The translations under genes were made by a program, and so were the position numbers. The notes under the pieces were generated by a model. The model saw nothing but the letters and a program-made list of their open reading frames with translations, had not been told where the DNA came from and made no database searches. Below, one piece after another: positions 1 to 8,815 of a stretch of DNA of 64,000 bases. How positions within the stretch are numbered: the first letter of the stretch is position 1; each line of letters starts with the position of its first letter. Source of the DNA: Photobacterium marinum (GTDB taxonomy: Bacteria; Pseudomonadota; Gammaproteobacteria; Enterobacterales; Vibrionaceae); the NCBI RefSeq assembly GCF_000331515.1, contig NZ_AMZO01000004.1:58429-122428 (forward strand), read 5' to 3'.

Positions 1-1
1 C

Positions 2-580
2 CATGACGTTCTGTTGCTGATGGATTCACTGACCCGCTATGCACAGGCCCAGCGGGAAATTGCCTTGGCTGTAGGTGAGCCGCCGGCAACCAAAGGTTAT
101 CCGCCTTCGGTATTCAGCCTCTTACCTCAGCTGGTTGAGCGTGCCGGTAACGGTGCGACAGAGCGGGGATCAATTACCGCCTTTTATACCGTTTTGTCCG
201 AAGGTGATGATCAGCAGGATCCGATTGCCGATGCGGCCCGTGCGATTCTGGATGGTCATATCGTACTTAACCGTGAGTTGGCTGAGCAGGGACACTACCC
301 GGCAATTGATATTGAACAGTCAATCAGTCGTGCTATGCCGCAGGTTGTTACTCAAGATCAGTTAAGAAAAGCTCAGCGGGTCAAACAGCTTTATGCCCGC
401 TACCGTCAGGTTCAGGATTTGATATCGCTTGGCGGATATCAGCCGGGGCAGGATCCGAACCTGGATTTGGCTGTACAGTCATACCCTGAAATTTGTGGGT
501 TCTTGCAACAGGGTATCCATGACTCGGTTCCGCTTGAAGAAAGTCAGCAGCAGTTGCAGCAGCTTGTCGGAGGAAGCTAA
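2..580 (+). CDS. fliI: Flagellar export ATPase FliI (lateral system), 3' part only
   Basis: This is the C-terminal 192 residues of the flagellar type III export ATPase, which hydrolyses ATP at the base of the export gate; the 5' part lies outside the window. The reading frame opens at base 2 with the Walker B region ([18 protein letters not shown]), followed by the FliI/SctN-typical [14 protein letters not shown] and LVERAGNG blocks. The C-terminus is the helical domain that contacts FliJ. It is followed after 3 bp by fliJ, so the two are co-translated in one operon. Assignment to the lateral rather than polar system comes from the order of the following genes, not from this fragment. Confidence 0.93.
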   Translation, partial: HDVLLLMDSLTRYAQAQREIALAVGEPPATKGYPPSVFSLLPQLVERAGNGATERGSITAFYTVLSEGDDQQDPIADAARAILDGHIVLNRELAEQGHYPAIDIEQSISRAMPQVVTQDQLRKAQRVKQLYARYRQVQDLISLGGYQPGQDPNLDLAVQSYPEICGFLQQGIHDSVPLEESQQQLQQLVGGS

Positions 581-583
581 TTC

Positions 584-1015
584 ATGACCAAGAGTGTAAA
601 AGTGATTGAAAGCTGGCGGGATCAGCAGCAGAAGAAGTTTGATGAACTGCAACAGCAGTTTACAGAGATGAATCAGCAGAAGATGGCGCACGAGCAGCGT
701 TTGGAACTGTTGGAAAGCCTGTCGGGTCAGTACTCTGTTGGCAGTGGTAGCGAAGCCTCTGCTTTATTGTTAAAAGGCATCGGACGTTTTCGTCATCAAC
801 TGGATAATCTGACCAATCTTCAGCGCCAGGAGCTGGCTCTTTCGGAGGTAGAACTGCGGAGCATGAATGCGCGCCTGGTTGAGCAGCATTGCCAGGTTAA
901 GAAAGGGGATAAAATCATTGATAAGCGTATGGCCCAGTTCCAGCTCAAACAAGCCCGTCAGGAACAGAAGATCCTCGACGAATTGTCAATGAACCGTTTT
1001 TTTCATCGCCGCTGA
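584..1015 (+). CDS. fliJ: Flagellar export protein FliJ (lateral system)
   Basis: A 143-residue, highly charged, Gln/Glu/Lys/Arg-rich protein predicted to be almost entirely a coiled coil, as expected for FliJ, the central stalk of the FliHI ATPase that also escorts export chaperones. A strong ribosome binding site (GGAGGA, 569-574) precedes the ATG. Primary sequence conservation of FliJ is low, so the call rests on length, coiled-coil composition and the position directly behind fliI. It is the last gene of the rightward fli operon; a hairpin at 1016-1036 (GAACTCTC/GAGAGTGTTC, one bulge, no T-run) lies between it and the convergent flgN. Confidence 0.88.
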   Translation: MTKSVKVIESWRDQQQKKFDELQQQFTEMNQQKMAHEQRLELLESLSGQYSVGSGSEASALLLKGIGRFRHQLDNLTNLQRQELALSEVELRSMNARLVEQHCQVKKGDKIIDKRMAQFQLKQARQEQKILDELSMNRFFHRR

Positions 1016-1035
1016 GAACTCTCTGTTGAGAGTGT

Positions 1036-1470
1036 TCAGCAGCCTGGGCCGTAGCAGTATTGCTGTTCGGGTTTGAGCAATTTGTCGATCATTTGTTTTT
1101 GCTGCGCCAGTACTCGCCCGTTGGCATTATTCAACTCCTGACATTGCAGTGTCAGTTGATAAAGCTGCTGCCATAACTGGTTACCTTGTTGGTTGAATTG
1201 CGCAGGTAGCGCAGCCAGCAGACGCTTCATGCCGGCATCATCGGCACTCACACCTAAGGTTTCCAGATATTCACAACGTTTTTTGGCGTTGTCGCTAAGT
1301 CGTTGCATCAGTTTCTGGAGCTGGACATTATGTGTAAGCAAAGCCTGGCTGTCGCGGTTAACCAACAGAGATTGCTGGTGCTTTAGTTGCGTTGCCAGTT
1401 GCTGATAGCTTTTTACATCCTGTGCCAGCTCGCCGAGAAGAGCTTTGACTTGCTGTGTACGGGAAGTCAT
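1036..1470 (-). CDS. flgN: FlgN-like export chaperone for FlgK/FlgL (lateral system)
   Basis: A 144-residue Gln/Leu-rich helical protein. FlgN family members are cytoplasmic chaperones for the hook-filament junction proteins FlgK and FlgL. The call is based on size, helical heptad character and position: it follows flgM with a one-base stop/start overlap (TAATG), the same flgA-flgM-flgN arrangement as in lateral/Flag-2 loci. The C-terminus ends YCYGPGC with two cysteines, which is not a feature I can explain. Transcribed away from flgB and towards fliJ. Confidence 0.82.
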   Translation of the reverse strand: MTSRTQQVKALLGELAQDVKSYQQLATQLKHQQSLLVNRDSQALLTHNVQLQKLMQRLSDNAKKRCEYLETLGVSADDAGMKRLLAALPAQFNQQGNQLWQQLYQLTLQCQELNNANGRVLAQQKQMIDKLLKPEQQYCYGPGC

Positions 1471-1751
1471 TAGCTTTGCCCTTGATAGAAGTCAATCATG
1501 CTGTCTGCCAGGTTATCCAGGTTGACAGAGACATTACCGGCTTTCAGCATTGCCTTCATTTCGGCAACTTTATCCATATCAACGTCAGGAGCGGATTCCA
1601 TAGATTGTTTCGCAGATTGTAGTGACTTCATCTCGTGGCTAAGCTCAACTTGTGCCTGTGGCGCTTTTGTGCTCGCAACTGATTTGTTGCTTGCTTCTGT
1701 CGGCATTGCGACAGGTTGTGAGTGAGAAATTTTTCCAATCATAGCCTTCAC
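1470..1751 (-). CDS. flgM: Anti-sigma-28 factor FlgM (lateral system)
   Basis: A 93-residue protein with a disordered, Ser/Ala/Thr-rich N-terminus and a C-terminal helical segment (KVAEMKAMLKAGNVSVNLDN, then LADSMIDF) that matches the sigma-binding part of FlgM. FlgM holds sigma-28 inactive until the hook-basal body is finished, when it is exported. The target here is presumably the LafS sigma factor at 18606-19361. It overlaps flgN by one base and lies 75 bp downstream of flgA on the same strand. Confidence 0.88.
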   Translation of the reverse strand: MKAMIGKISHSQPVAMPTEASNKSVASTKAPQAQVELSHEMKSLQSAKQSMESAPDVDMDKVAEMKAMLKAGNVSVNLDNLADSMIDFYQGQS

Positions 1752-1826
1752 ATTAAAAGTATGTTGCGGTTATTGATTTACAGCGACCAGTTCGTAAAAC
1801 ACTTAAGTATTTTGTGCTTGTTTTGA

Positions 1827-2564
1827 TTAAAAGGTTGTTCTGACTCGCTGCTTGCCGGTAACTGTCGCAAAAACCTCTTTGTTGGAGGACAAGTTACGCA
1901 CCCGGATGGTGTTACCTTTAGCTCCTGATTCCAAAGCAATTCCTTTCATTCTGGCGGTCATCGCACCATAGGTTGCTTCGATGATCACTTCCTCATTGCG
2001 CTGTACCAGCTGCGGCGATTCTACCATCTTCGGACTGATTATTTTACCAGCAATTATCTTGCGGCGGCTGGTTTGACCGATCAGATCATCAGGGCTGGTG
2101 AAGTAGTTTCTGCGTAAGTAAGCAATATTGCTGCGCTTCAGGCTTAAATCATCGAGCTTGATGAGCTGGCGGCGGCTGATGGTTTGCTTGGCAACAACCA
2201 GCGGAAGGAAAACTTCCACTTCCGCTTTGGCCCTGGCTTTCCAGTATTGGGGGCGGTGGCATTCAAGGGTAATGGTCAGCCTGCCGATGGGTTCCTCCGG
2301 ATCACTTAAGGTTTTTTGCAGCGGTTCATCGCAATCGGGTAGATCTCTGAGGGGTTTCAGGCGGATGTGATAATCCTGGCTTCCGATGCTGGCAGCATAG
2401 CGACTGACCTGGAGATCCAGAAATTGCTCAATGGCCTGTTCGCTTCCACTGTCGGTACTTGTGTCAGCATACAGTCCGGAGACCGGAAGCAGGGTACCCA
2501 GCAACAGGGTGAAAACCGCCTTTTCCGCTCGGAAGCGACACTTCCGCTTTAGGTTTAATAACAC
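1827..2564 (-). CDS. flgA: P-ring assembly chaperone FlgA (lateral system)
   Basis: A 245-residue secreted protein. The first 33 residues form a signal peptide with basic N-region (LKRKCRFR) and hydrophobic core ending near SGLYAD. The C-terminal half carries the SAF domain typical of FlgA: RRQLIKLDDL, AGKIISPKMV and the final GNTIRVRNLSSNKEVFATV block. FlgA acts in the periplasm to help FlgI assemble into the P ring. It is divergent from flgB, sharing a 119-bp intergenic region, and heads the flgA-flgM-flgN group. Confidence 0.93.
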   Translation of the reverse strand: MLLNLKRKCRFRAEKAVFTLLLGTLLPVSGLYADTSTDSGSEQAIEQFLDLQVSRYAASIGSQDYHIRLKPLRDLPDCDEPLQKTLSDPEEPIGRLTITLECHRPQYWKARAKAEVEVFLPLVVAKQTISRRQLIKLDDLSLKRSNIAYLRRNYFTSPDDLIGQTSRRKIIAGKIISPKMVESPQLVQRNEEVIIEATYGAMTARMKGIALESGAKGNTIRVRNLSSNKEVFATVTGKQRVRTTF

Positions 2565-2606
2565 GATATAACAACCATAAGTGTTTGAAAGTAAATGCTT
2601 ATGTAG

Positions 2607-2623
2607 TTGGCACGTTTCATGCT
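2607..2623 (+). promoter_or_regulatory. Sigma-54-type promoter for the flgB operon
   Basis: The sequence TTGGCACGTTTCATGCT matches the sigma-54 consensus TGGCACN5TTGCW at all positions except one T in the -12 box, with the correct GG-to-GC spacing. It lies 60 bp before flgB. In lateral flagellar systems the equivalent promoter is driven by RpoN with the activator LafK; LafK would be encoded outside this window. Confidence 0.72.
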
Positions 2624-2683
2624 TAATGCTATGTCGGTTTCACCATCTATACGTTTTGTAACTGCGTACAACGGCGAGTAACA

Positions 2684-3064
2684 ATGGCTATTAATTTTGA
2701 ACAGGCACTCGGGGTACACCCTAATACATTGGCGTTTCGAACTCAACGCGCGAAGGTATTGGCGGGTAACTTGGCCAATGTGGATACCCCCAACTACAAA
2801 GCGCGAGATATCAGTTTTGAAGATGCGATGGCACATGTTGCCAATGAAGCCAGGGCTAAGCACCTGGAACGCCGTCGCACTGCACTGCCACAGCGCTATG
2901 AGCTGTTGTACCGCAACCCGAACCAGCCATCTCAGGACGGGAATACCGTTGAGCTGGGGGTGGAGCAGGCAAAATTTGCTGAGAATGCGATGGCTTTTGA
3001 AACCAGCACCACTTTCTTGAATATGAAACTCAACGGCTTGAAAAAAGCCATTAACGGACAGTAA
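2684..3064 (+). CDS. flgB: Flagellar proximal rod protein FlgB (lateral system)
   Basis: 126 residues, the usual FlgB size. The N-terminal rod/hook motif is clear (LAGNLANVDTPNYKARDISF) and the C-terminal helix ends in MKLNGLKKAINGQ. FlgB is a proximal rod subunit in the periplasm, exported through the flagellar gate. It is the first gene of a run of ten tightly spaced flg genes (flgB to flgL) transcribed from the sigma-54-type promoter upstream, and flgC follows after 5 bp. Confidence 0.95.
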   Translation: MAINFEQALGVHPNTLAFRTQRAKVLAGNLANVDTPNYKARDISFEDAMAHVANEARAKHLERRRTALPQRYELLYRNPNQPSQDGNTVELGVEQAKFAENAMAFETSTTFLNMKLNGLKKAINGQ

Positions 3065-3069
3065 CTGCT

Positions 3070-3489
3070 ATGTCTTTTTCGACGATTTATGACATTGCCG
3101 GTTCAGCAATGACGGCCCAGACCGTTCGTCTTAACACTGTGGCGAGTAACCTGGCGAATGCGGACGTTGTATCGGGCTCTGAGAAAACAGGCTACCGCGC
3201 TAAGCGACCTGTGTTCTCAACTGTAATGGTCGATCTGAACAGCCCAGCAGCGGGCTCGAAAGTACAGATTGATGACGTTGTGGATAGCGATGAGCCACTG
3301 CGTCGCCGCTATGAACCGAACCACCCTCAGGCCAACGGCGAAGGGTATGTGTATTACTCAACAGTCAACGTGGTTGAAGAGATGGCGGATATGATGGCGG
3401 CATCACGCAGCTTTGAAACCAATGTTGATGTGATGAGCCGTGCTCGCAGTATGCAGCAGAGCATTTTGCGCCTTGGCAAGATGGGGTAG
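3070..3489 (+). CDS. flgC: Flagellar proximal rod protein FlgC (lateral system)
   Basis: 139 residues with the rod-family N-terminal motif (RLNTVASNLANADVV) and the conserved C-terminal segment (VNVVEEMADMMAASRSFETN) that forms the inner core of the rod. FlgC is a rod subunit assembled next to FlgB and FlgF. The segment PNHPQANGEGYVYYSTVNVV is typical of FlgC. The downstream gene flgD begins 9 bp after the stop. Confidence 0.96.
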   Translation: MSFSTIYDIAGSAMTAQTVRLNTVASNLANADVVSGSEKTGYRAKRPVFSTVMVDLNSPAAGSKVQIDDVVDSDEPLRRRYEPNHPQANGEGYVYYSTVNVVEEMADMMAASRSFETNVDVMSRARSMQQSILRLGKMG

Positions 3490-3498
3490 GAGATTTAA

Positions 3499-4170
3499 GT
3501 GAGTTTGCCACAAATTACAACAACAGGTCAGCACAACCAGAAGTCGGCTTCTGCTGATCCTCAGGTTGCCCGTAACGGTAGCCAGCCATCAGGCAATGAT
3601 TTCCTGACCATGATGGTTGCCCAGGTTCAGAACCAGAACCCGCTGAACCCGACTGATGGTACCGAGTACCTGACTCAGCTGGGCATGATGTCGGCGGTAG
3701 AAAGCCTGGAAAGTATGAAGAAAGGCCTGGCTGGCATGAACATTGGCATGACTAATGTGGAAATGCTGCAGGCAACCAACCTGGTCGGCAAGAAAGTGCT
3801 GATGGAAGCCAACGGAGAAGTCGAAGTCTCCGCAGGTCAGGTGATCGAAGGGCGTGTGCAGTTCGACCAGTCGGTTGATACTGCCAAGGTCATGGTTTAC
3901 GACGAGAAAGGTAAAGTCGTTGATGAAATCAAGCTGGGGCCTAAGGGCGCTGGTATGGCGGAATTCAAAATCGACGGTGACAAGCTGGGTTCCGGTAATT
4001 ACACCTTCGAAGTGGTAGCAGAGAAAGGTGACAATGCCTGGACGCAGAAAATGATGATTGCGGCCGAGGTAGAGTCGGTCAACATCCCATCTGATGGGGG
4101 CACCATCATGTTAAGCCTGAAAGGGCTGGGCAAGATGTCTATGTACGATATGCGTGAAATTACAGCTTAA
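3499..4170 (+). CDS. flgD: Hook assembly scaffold (hook cap) FlgD (lateral system)
   Basis: 223 residues. The N-terminal part has the FlgD signature NDFLTMMVAQVQNQNPLNPT followed by the conserved LTQLGMMSAVESLE; the C-terminal part is the Ig-like/tudor-like domain. FlgD caps the growing hook and is released when the hook is complete. Translation starts at GTG (3499), with AGGAGA at 3488-3493 giving good spacing; no ATG in frame is available nearby. Confidence 0.94.
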   Translation: MSLPQITTTGQHNQKSASADPQVARNGSQPSGNDFLTMMVAQVQNQNPLNPTDGTEYLTQLGMMSAVESLESMKKGLAGMNIGMTNVEMLQATNLVGKKVLMEANGEVEVSAGQVIEGRVQFDQSVDTAKVMVYDEKGKVVDEIKLGPKGAGMAEFKIDGDKLGSGNYTFEVVAEKGDNAWTQKMMIAAEVESVNIPSDGGTIMLSLKGLGKMSMYDMREITA

Positions 4171-4206
4171 GTCAGTCAGCTAATAAGAATCTAAGTAGGA
4201 AAGGTT

Positions 4207-5424
4207 ATGTCAATTAACATTGGTATGAGTGGCCTGAAGTCCACTTCTGAGCAAATGAACACTATCAGCCACAACATCGCCAACGTAGGTACTGCTGGCT
4301 ACAAGGCTTCACGTACTGAATTTCAGGACATTTATGCCCCTGAATTTGGTGGCGGCCAGATGAATGGTGTAGAAGTGGCGGCTGTTCGCCAGAGCTTCAT
4401 GAGCGGTGCAACTACACCGACAAACCGTAACGGTGACCTGGCGATCAACGGTGAAGGTTTCTTCATGGTGCAGAGCAACGGTCAGCAAATGTACACCCGT
4501 AACGGTGTTTTCAACCTGAGTGCTGACGGTTACATCGAAACCGCTGATGGTTACCGCCTGCAGGGTTTCGGTGCAAACGAAACTGGCCAGATCCAGAACG
4601 GTACGACGACTGAGTTGATGGTTGAAACCGGTGATATGGCGGCCAAGACTACGTCGCAGGTGGATTTGGGGGTAAACCTGAATGCGAGTTTGCCGGTTAT
4701 TGATCCGGCGCTTAAGCCATTTGATAAGGAAGACCCGACTACTTTCACTTCAAGTGTAACCACCACGGTTTTCGATTCAATCGGTGCCGAGCATGAAGTG
4801 ACCCAGTACTTTGTGAAAACCGGCGCTAATCAGTGGAAAGCTCACTACGTGATTGATGATCAAGTGCCGACACCACCGGCAACGCTTCATTCAGAGACTA
4901 TTAACTTTGATGGTGATGGTAAGCTGCTGGCTCCTAACTCTGTAGATCTGACGATTGATCCGACTAATGGTGCCAATAAGGGACAGGTTATCACTTTTGA
5001 TATGACAGAAGTGAGCCAGTACGGCAGCGAGTTCTCCATCAACAAAAACGCACCGAACGGTTATGCACCAGGCAAGCTGGCGGGGTGGTATTTTGAGGCC
5101 GACGGTACTGTGTATGCGCGCTATTCAAACGGCCAGACCAAAGCCCAGGGCCAGATTGTGCTTGCTCGTTTCCCTAATCAGGAAGGTCTGCAACAGGCCG
5201 GCGGTACTCGCTGGACACAGAGCTTCTCTTCCGGTGCCCCTCTGACAGGTGTGGCTGGTACTGGCCAGCTGGGTCAGCTTCGTACTGGTATGTTTGAGAA
5301 CTCAAACGTTGACTTGACCAGCGAAATGGTTGGTCTGATGTCAGCGCAGAGCAACTATCAGGCGAACGCGAAGACCATTCAGGTATCGCAGGAAATGACT
5401 CAGATCCTGTTCCAGAATCTGTAA
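4207..5424 (+). CDS. flgE: Flagellar hook protein FlgE (lateral system)
   Basis: 405 residues, the size of a standard FlgE. The N-terminus carries NTISHNIANVGTAGYKASR, the mid region the FlgE-typical NGEGFFMVQSNG block, and the C-terminus SNVDLTSEMVGLMSAQSNY, all features of hook subunits. FlgE polymerises into the universal joint outside the cell. RBS GGAAAGG lies just upstream of the ATG. Nothing suggests a second hook gene in the window. Confidence 0.96.
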   Translation: MSINIGMSGLKSTSEQMNTISHNIANVGTAGYKASRTEFQDIYAPEFGGGQMNGVEVAAVRQSFMSGATTPTNRNGDLAINGEGFFMVQSNGQQMYTRNGVFNLSADGYIETADGYRLQGFGANETGQIQNGTTTELMVETGDMAAKTTSQVDLGVNLNASLPVIDPALKPFDKEDPTTFTSSVTTTVFDSIGAEHEVTQYFVKTGANQWKAHYVIDDQVPTPPATLHSETINFDGDGKLLAPNSVDLTIDPTNGANKGQVITFDMTEVSQYGSEFSINKNAPNGYAPGKLAGWYFEADGTVYARYSNGQTKAQGQIVLARFPNQEGLQQAGGTRWTQSFSSGAPLTGVAGTGQLGQLRTGMFENSNVDLTSEMVGLMSAQSNYQANAKTIQVSQEMTQILFQNL

Positions 5425-5440
5425 GCCTTAGGAGCAGGGT

Positions 5441-6175
5441 ATGGATAAGTTGCTATTTACCGCCATGTCCGGTGCCAGCCGGGTGATGATGGCGCAACAG
5501 GTTCAGGCTAACAACCTGGCGAACGTGAACACTGCCGGTTTCCGCGCTGATATTGAACAGGCGGAAAGTGTGGCAGTGAAAGGTGACGGCTTTCAAAGCC
5601 GTACTCTGGTTGCTGCACGCGCTGGCGGTACGGACTTTTCCAGTGGTGCCCTGCAACACACCAACAATCCGTTTGATGTGGCGATCCGCGGAGAAGGTTT
5701 CTTTGCGGTTCAGGCCGGTGAAAACGATGAAGCTTACACCCGTGCCGGTAATTTTCACCTTAATGCAGAAGGTGAACTGATGCTGGGTGACCGCCCGGTT
5801 ATGGGTGACGGCGGTGCCATTGTTATCCCGCAATACAAGCAGCTGGATATCGGCACCGACGGCACGATTTCCATTGTCCCTGAGGGCGGTGGCCTGGTGC
5901 AGGAAGTCGGTCGTCTGAAACTGGTGAAGCCAGATTTGGCAACTGTCTATAAAGGCGAAGATGGTCTGTTCCGGGTAGCAGGAGCCGGTGCCCAGGCTGA
6001 TATGGATGAAACGGTAACAGTTGCTTCCGGTTATCTGGAAAGCAGCAACGTCAATGCCATTGATGCACTGGTAAGTAATATTTCGCTGTCTCGAAACTTT
6101 GAATTTCAAATCAAGATGATGAAGGCAGCAGAGAACCTGGCCAACGCCGGTAACCGGATTGTTCGTGGCAGTTAA
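5441..6175 (+). CDS. flgF: Flagellar proximal rod protein FlgF (lateral system)
   Basis: 244 residues with the rod/hook motif ANNLANVNTAGFRADI near the N-terminus, the central RGEGFFAVQAGENDEAYTRA block, and the C-terminal SNVNAIDALVSNISLSRNFE helix. FlgF is a rod protein lying between FlgC and FlgG. The stop codon lies inside the first copy of a 17-bp tandem duplication (see repeat at 6170-6202). RBS GGAGCAGGG is well placed. Confidence 0.95.
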   Translation: MDKLLFTAMSGASRVMMAQQVQANNLANVNTAGFRADIEQAESVAVKGDGFQSRTLVAARAGGTDFSSGALQHTNNPFDVAIRGEGFFAVQAGENDEAYTRAGNFHLNAEGELMLGDRPVMGDGGAIVIPQYKQLDIGTDGTISIVPEGGGLVQEVGRLKLVKPDLATVYKGEDGLFRVAGAGAQADMDETVTVASGYLESSNVNAIDALVSNISLSRNFEFQIKMMKAAENLANAGNRIVRGS

Positions 6176-6202
6176 TTCTGGCGAGTAGTTAATTCTGGCG
6201 AG
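6170..6202 (+). repeat. 17-bp tandem duplication spanning the flgF stop codon
   Basis: AGTTAATTCTGGCGAGT at 6170-6186 is followed directly by a second copy, identical except for the final base (6187-6202). The first copy contains the flgF stop codon TAA. The duplication lengthens the flgF-flgG spacer to 75 bp, the widest in the flgB-flgL run. Confidence 0.85.
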
Positions 6203-6250
6203 ACGCCTTCCCTGACAGCAGGGCGGAATAGTTTTTAGGAGCAAAGCAAT

Positions 6251-7036
6251 ATGCACGCAGCACTTTGGGTCAGTAAGACGGGCCTTGCGGCACAAGATAC
6301 CCAAATGCAGGTTATTTCGAATAACCTGGCGAACGTTAACACCGTCGGTTTCAAACAGGATCGCGCGGTATTTGAAGATCTGTTCTATCAGATGAAGAGG
6401 CAGCCAGGCGCTATGGCTGACCAGCAGAACGAAAGACCTGGAGGTCTGCAGCTGGGTAATGGTGTGCGTACGGTTGGTACTCAGAAGCTGATGAAAACCG
6501 GTGCCTACCAGAATACCGAGCAGGCAACAGATATGGCTATTCTGGGTTCTGGCTTTTTCCAGGTAGAACTACCGGATGGAAACACAGCGTATACCCGTAA
6601 TGGCCAGTTCCACCGTAACTCAGAAGGTATGCTGGTAACGGCTGCTGGTTTGCCGCTAATGCCGAATGTTGAAATCCCGGACAATGCGACCAATTTTAAT
6701 GTCGGTTCTGACGGCATTGTATCGATCACGACCGCTGACGACCCTCAGCCGCAGGAAATCGGTCAGATCACCCTGGCTAACTTCACTAACCCGGCGGGTC
6801 TGGAAGCGATGGGCGGTAACTTGTTTAAAGAATCCGGCGCATCGGGTGCACCAACAGAAGGTGTTCCGGGTGAAGACGGTATCGGCAGTATCAGCCAGTT
6901 CAGCCTTGAAGGTTCTAACGTCAGTGTTGTGGAAGAGATGGTTAACATGATCACGACCCAGCGTGCCTACGAGATGAACGCCAAGGTGGTATCGGGTGCC
7001 GATCAAATGCTGAAATTCGTCAGCCAGTCAATGTAA
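6251..7036 (+). CDS. flgG: Flagellar distal rod protein FlgG (lateral system)
   Basis: 261 residues, standard for FlgG. It begins MHAALWVSKTGLAAQDTQM and has the motif ISNNLANVNTVGFKQDR; the C-terminus has SNVSVVEEMVNMITTQRAYE. FlgG builds the distal rod passing through the P and L rings. RBS AGGAGC at 6237-6242 fits the ATG. Next gene flgH starts 10 bp downstream. Confidence 0.97.
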   Translation: MHAALWVSKTGLAAQDTQMQVISNNLANVNTVGFKQDRAVFEDLFYQMKRQPGAMADQQNERPGGLQLGNGVRTVGTQKLMKTGAYQNTEQATDMAILGSGFFQVELPDGNTAYTRNGQFHRNSEGMLVTAAGLPLMPNVEIPDNATNFNVGSDGIVSITTADDPQPQEIGQITLANFTNPAGLEAMGGNLFKESGASGAPTEGVPGEDGIGSISQFSLEGSNVSVVEEMVNMITTQRAYEMNAKVVSGADQMLKFVSQSM

Positions 7037-7046
7037 GTGGTGGGGC

Positions 7047-7706
7047 ATGCTACGCGTAATTTATTTTCTTGGATTGTTGTTGCTGGCCGGTTGTGCACCG
7101 GTGTCATCATTCGTTGATGTTCAGCCGGAAGAGAACAACCCGGCGATGGAGTTTCCCGAATACCGGGTAGATCCTGACGGTAGCTTGTTCAGTGCCAACT
7201 ATGGTATGGCGCTGTTTCAGGACCGTCGGGCATTCCGTATCGGCGATATCCTGACCGTGGTGCTGGACGAGCAGACCCGCTCAAGCAAAAAAGCGGGTAC
7301 CAGCTACGGCAAGGAAAGTAATGCGACGATTGCCCCTCCGATTTTTGCCGGGAAAACATATGCCAAAGGCCAGTTTTCCCTTGAAGGCGATCGTGATTTC
7401 AAAGGTTCGTCGTCCAGCTCGCAGCAGAATTCCCTGTCGGGCAATATTACGGTGATGGTGCAGGAAGTACTGCCTAACGGCGTATTGCGTATCCGTGGTG
7501 AGAAGTGGCTCAAACTGAATCAGGGGGATGAATTTATTCGTCTGTCCGGTCTGGTTCGGGTTGATGATATCGACGGTTCGAACCGCGTTTCTTCCCAGCG
7601 TCTGGGTGATGCCCGTATCACTTACTCCGGCCGTGGTGCACTGGCTGATGCTAATGAAGCTGGCTGGCTATCCCGATTCTTTAACAGCTCTTGGTTCCCA
7701 ATCTGA
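7047..7706 (+). CDS. flgH: Flagellar L-ring lipoprotein FlgH (lateral system)
   Basis: 219 residues. A lipoprotein signal peptide ends in the lipobox LLAGC with the modified cysteine at residue 16. The mature protein has the FlgH signature [20 protein letters not shown], and [17 protein letters not shown] and [20 protein letters not shown] further on. FlgH forms the outer-membrane L ring around the rod. The stop codon overlaps the preferred flgI start (TGATG), implying translational coupling. Confidence 0.96.
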   Translation: MLRVIYFLGLLLLAGCAPVSSFVDVQPEENNPAMEFPEYRVDPDGSLFSANYGMALFQDRRAFRIGDILTVVLDEQTRSSKKAGTSYGKESNATIAPPIFAGKTYAKGQFSLEGDRDFKGSSSSSQQNSLSGNITVMVQEVLPNGVLRIRGEKWLKLNQGDEFIRLSGLVRVDDIDGSNRVSSQRLGDARITYSGRGALADANEAGWLSRFFNSSWFPI

Positions 7707-8815
7707 TGGCGATGAAAAAAATTATTATCGGTCTGCTGGTTTGCCTGTTCCCGTTATGGGGGCAGGCCCGGCCGCTCTTGAGCCTGGTGGATATCCAGGG
7801 TGTACGTGATAACCAACTGGTGGGTTACGGTCTGGTTGTAGGCTTAAGTGGTACTGGTGATAAAAGCCAGACTAAATTCACCTCCCAGTCGGTGAAAAAT
7901 ATGCTGAGCCAGTTCGGGGTTCAGCTACCGGCCAATACCGACCCGAAACTGAAGAACGTGGCAGCCGTTGCTGTACATGCCACGATTCCCCCGCTGGCAA
8001 GTAAAGGCCAGGCATTGGATATTACGGTATCGTCTATCGGTGATGCTAAAAGTCTGCGTGGCGGTACCCTGTTGATGACACCGCTGAAAGGCCTCGATGG
8101 TCAGATTTATGCTGTTGCCCAAGGGAACCTGGTTGTAGGCGGTGTGAAAGCCGAAGGCAACAGCGGCAGCGGTATCACTATCAATATTCCGACGGCCGGC
8201 CTGATCCCTAACGGCGGGATTATTGAGCGGGAGATTCCGTCATCTTTCCTGACCTCTTCTGATGTAGTCCTGAACCTCAAGCGCCCAGGCTTTAATACTG
8301 CCCGGAATATCGAAAAAGAAATTAACAAAGTGTTTGGCCCGGGTGTAGCTACTGCGCAGAGTCATGCTCGTATTGCCGTACGTGCACCGCATGATCAGAG
8401 CCAGCGTGTTACTTTCCTGGCAATGCTGGAAAACCTGGATATTGAGCAGGGGCCGCGTAAGGCTAAGGTGGTGTTCAACGCCCGTACCGGCACCATTGTG
8501 GTGGGTAAGGATGTGCGTGTTCATACCGCCGCTGTCAGCCACGGTAACCTGACCGTCAGTGTCGCAGAAAGCTATAACGTCAGTCAGCCGAATGCATTTG
8601 GTGCAGGTAATACCACGGTAACACCTGAGTCGGATGTATCGATTGATCAGGAGAAAGGGAAAGTTTTCATTTGGCCGGAAAGTGATGAAGGTACGTCATT
8701 GCAGACCATAGTTGATGCGGTCAACAGTCTCGGGGCAACCCCAAATGATCTGATGGCGATTTTGATCGCGCTGGATGAGGCCGGTGCGCTTGAGGGTGAG
8801 CTGGTGGTGCTGTAA
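7706..8815 (+). CDS. flgI: Flagellar P-ring protein FlgI (lateral system)
   Basis: About 369 residues with a signal peptide ([20 protein letters not shown]). The mature N-terminus [20 protein letters not shown] and [20 protein letters not shown] are diagnostic of FlgI, which forms the P ring in the peptidoglycan layer with help from FlgA. I chose the ATG at 7706 because it overlaps the flgH stop (TGATG); a TTG at 7691 and an ATG at 7712 are alternatives. The gene overlaps flgJ by one base. Confidence 0.95.
   Translation: MAMKKIIIGLLVCLFPLWGQARPLLSLVDIQGVRDNQLVGYGLVVGLSGTGDKSQTKFTSQSVKNMLSQFGVQLPANTDPKLKNVAAVAVHATIPPLASKGQALDITVSSIGDAKSLRGGTLLMTPLKGLDGQIYAVAQGNLVVGGVKAEGNSGSGITINIPTAGLIPNGGIIEREIPSSFLTSSDVVLNLKRPGFNTARNIEKEINKVFGPGVATAQSHARIAVRAPHDQSQRVTFLAMLENLDIEQGPRKAKVVFNARTGTIVVGKDVRVHTAAVSHGNLTVSVAESYNVSQPNAFGAGNTTVTPESDVSIDQEKGKVFIWPESDEGTSLQTIVDAVNSLGATPNDLMAILIALDEAGALEGELVVL

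Noticed and set aside
1016..1036. Rho-independent terminator between fliJ and flgN
   Set aside because: The hairpin has a bulge and no T-run on either strand; mentioned only under fliJ.
5453..6304. 283-residue open frame on the minus strand over flgF
   Set aside because: Cys/Asn/His-rich composition, antisense to a clear FlgF; a shadow of codon bias.
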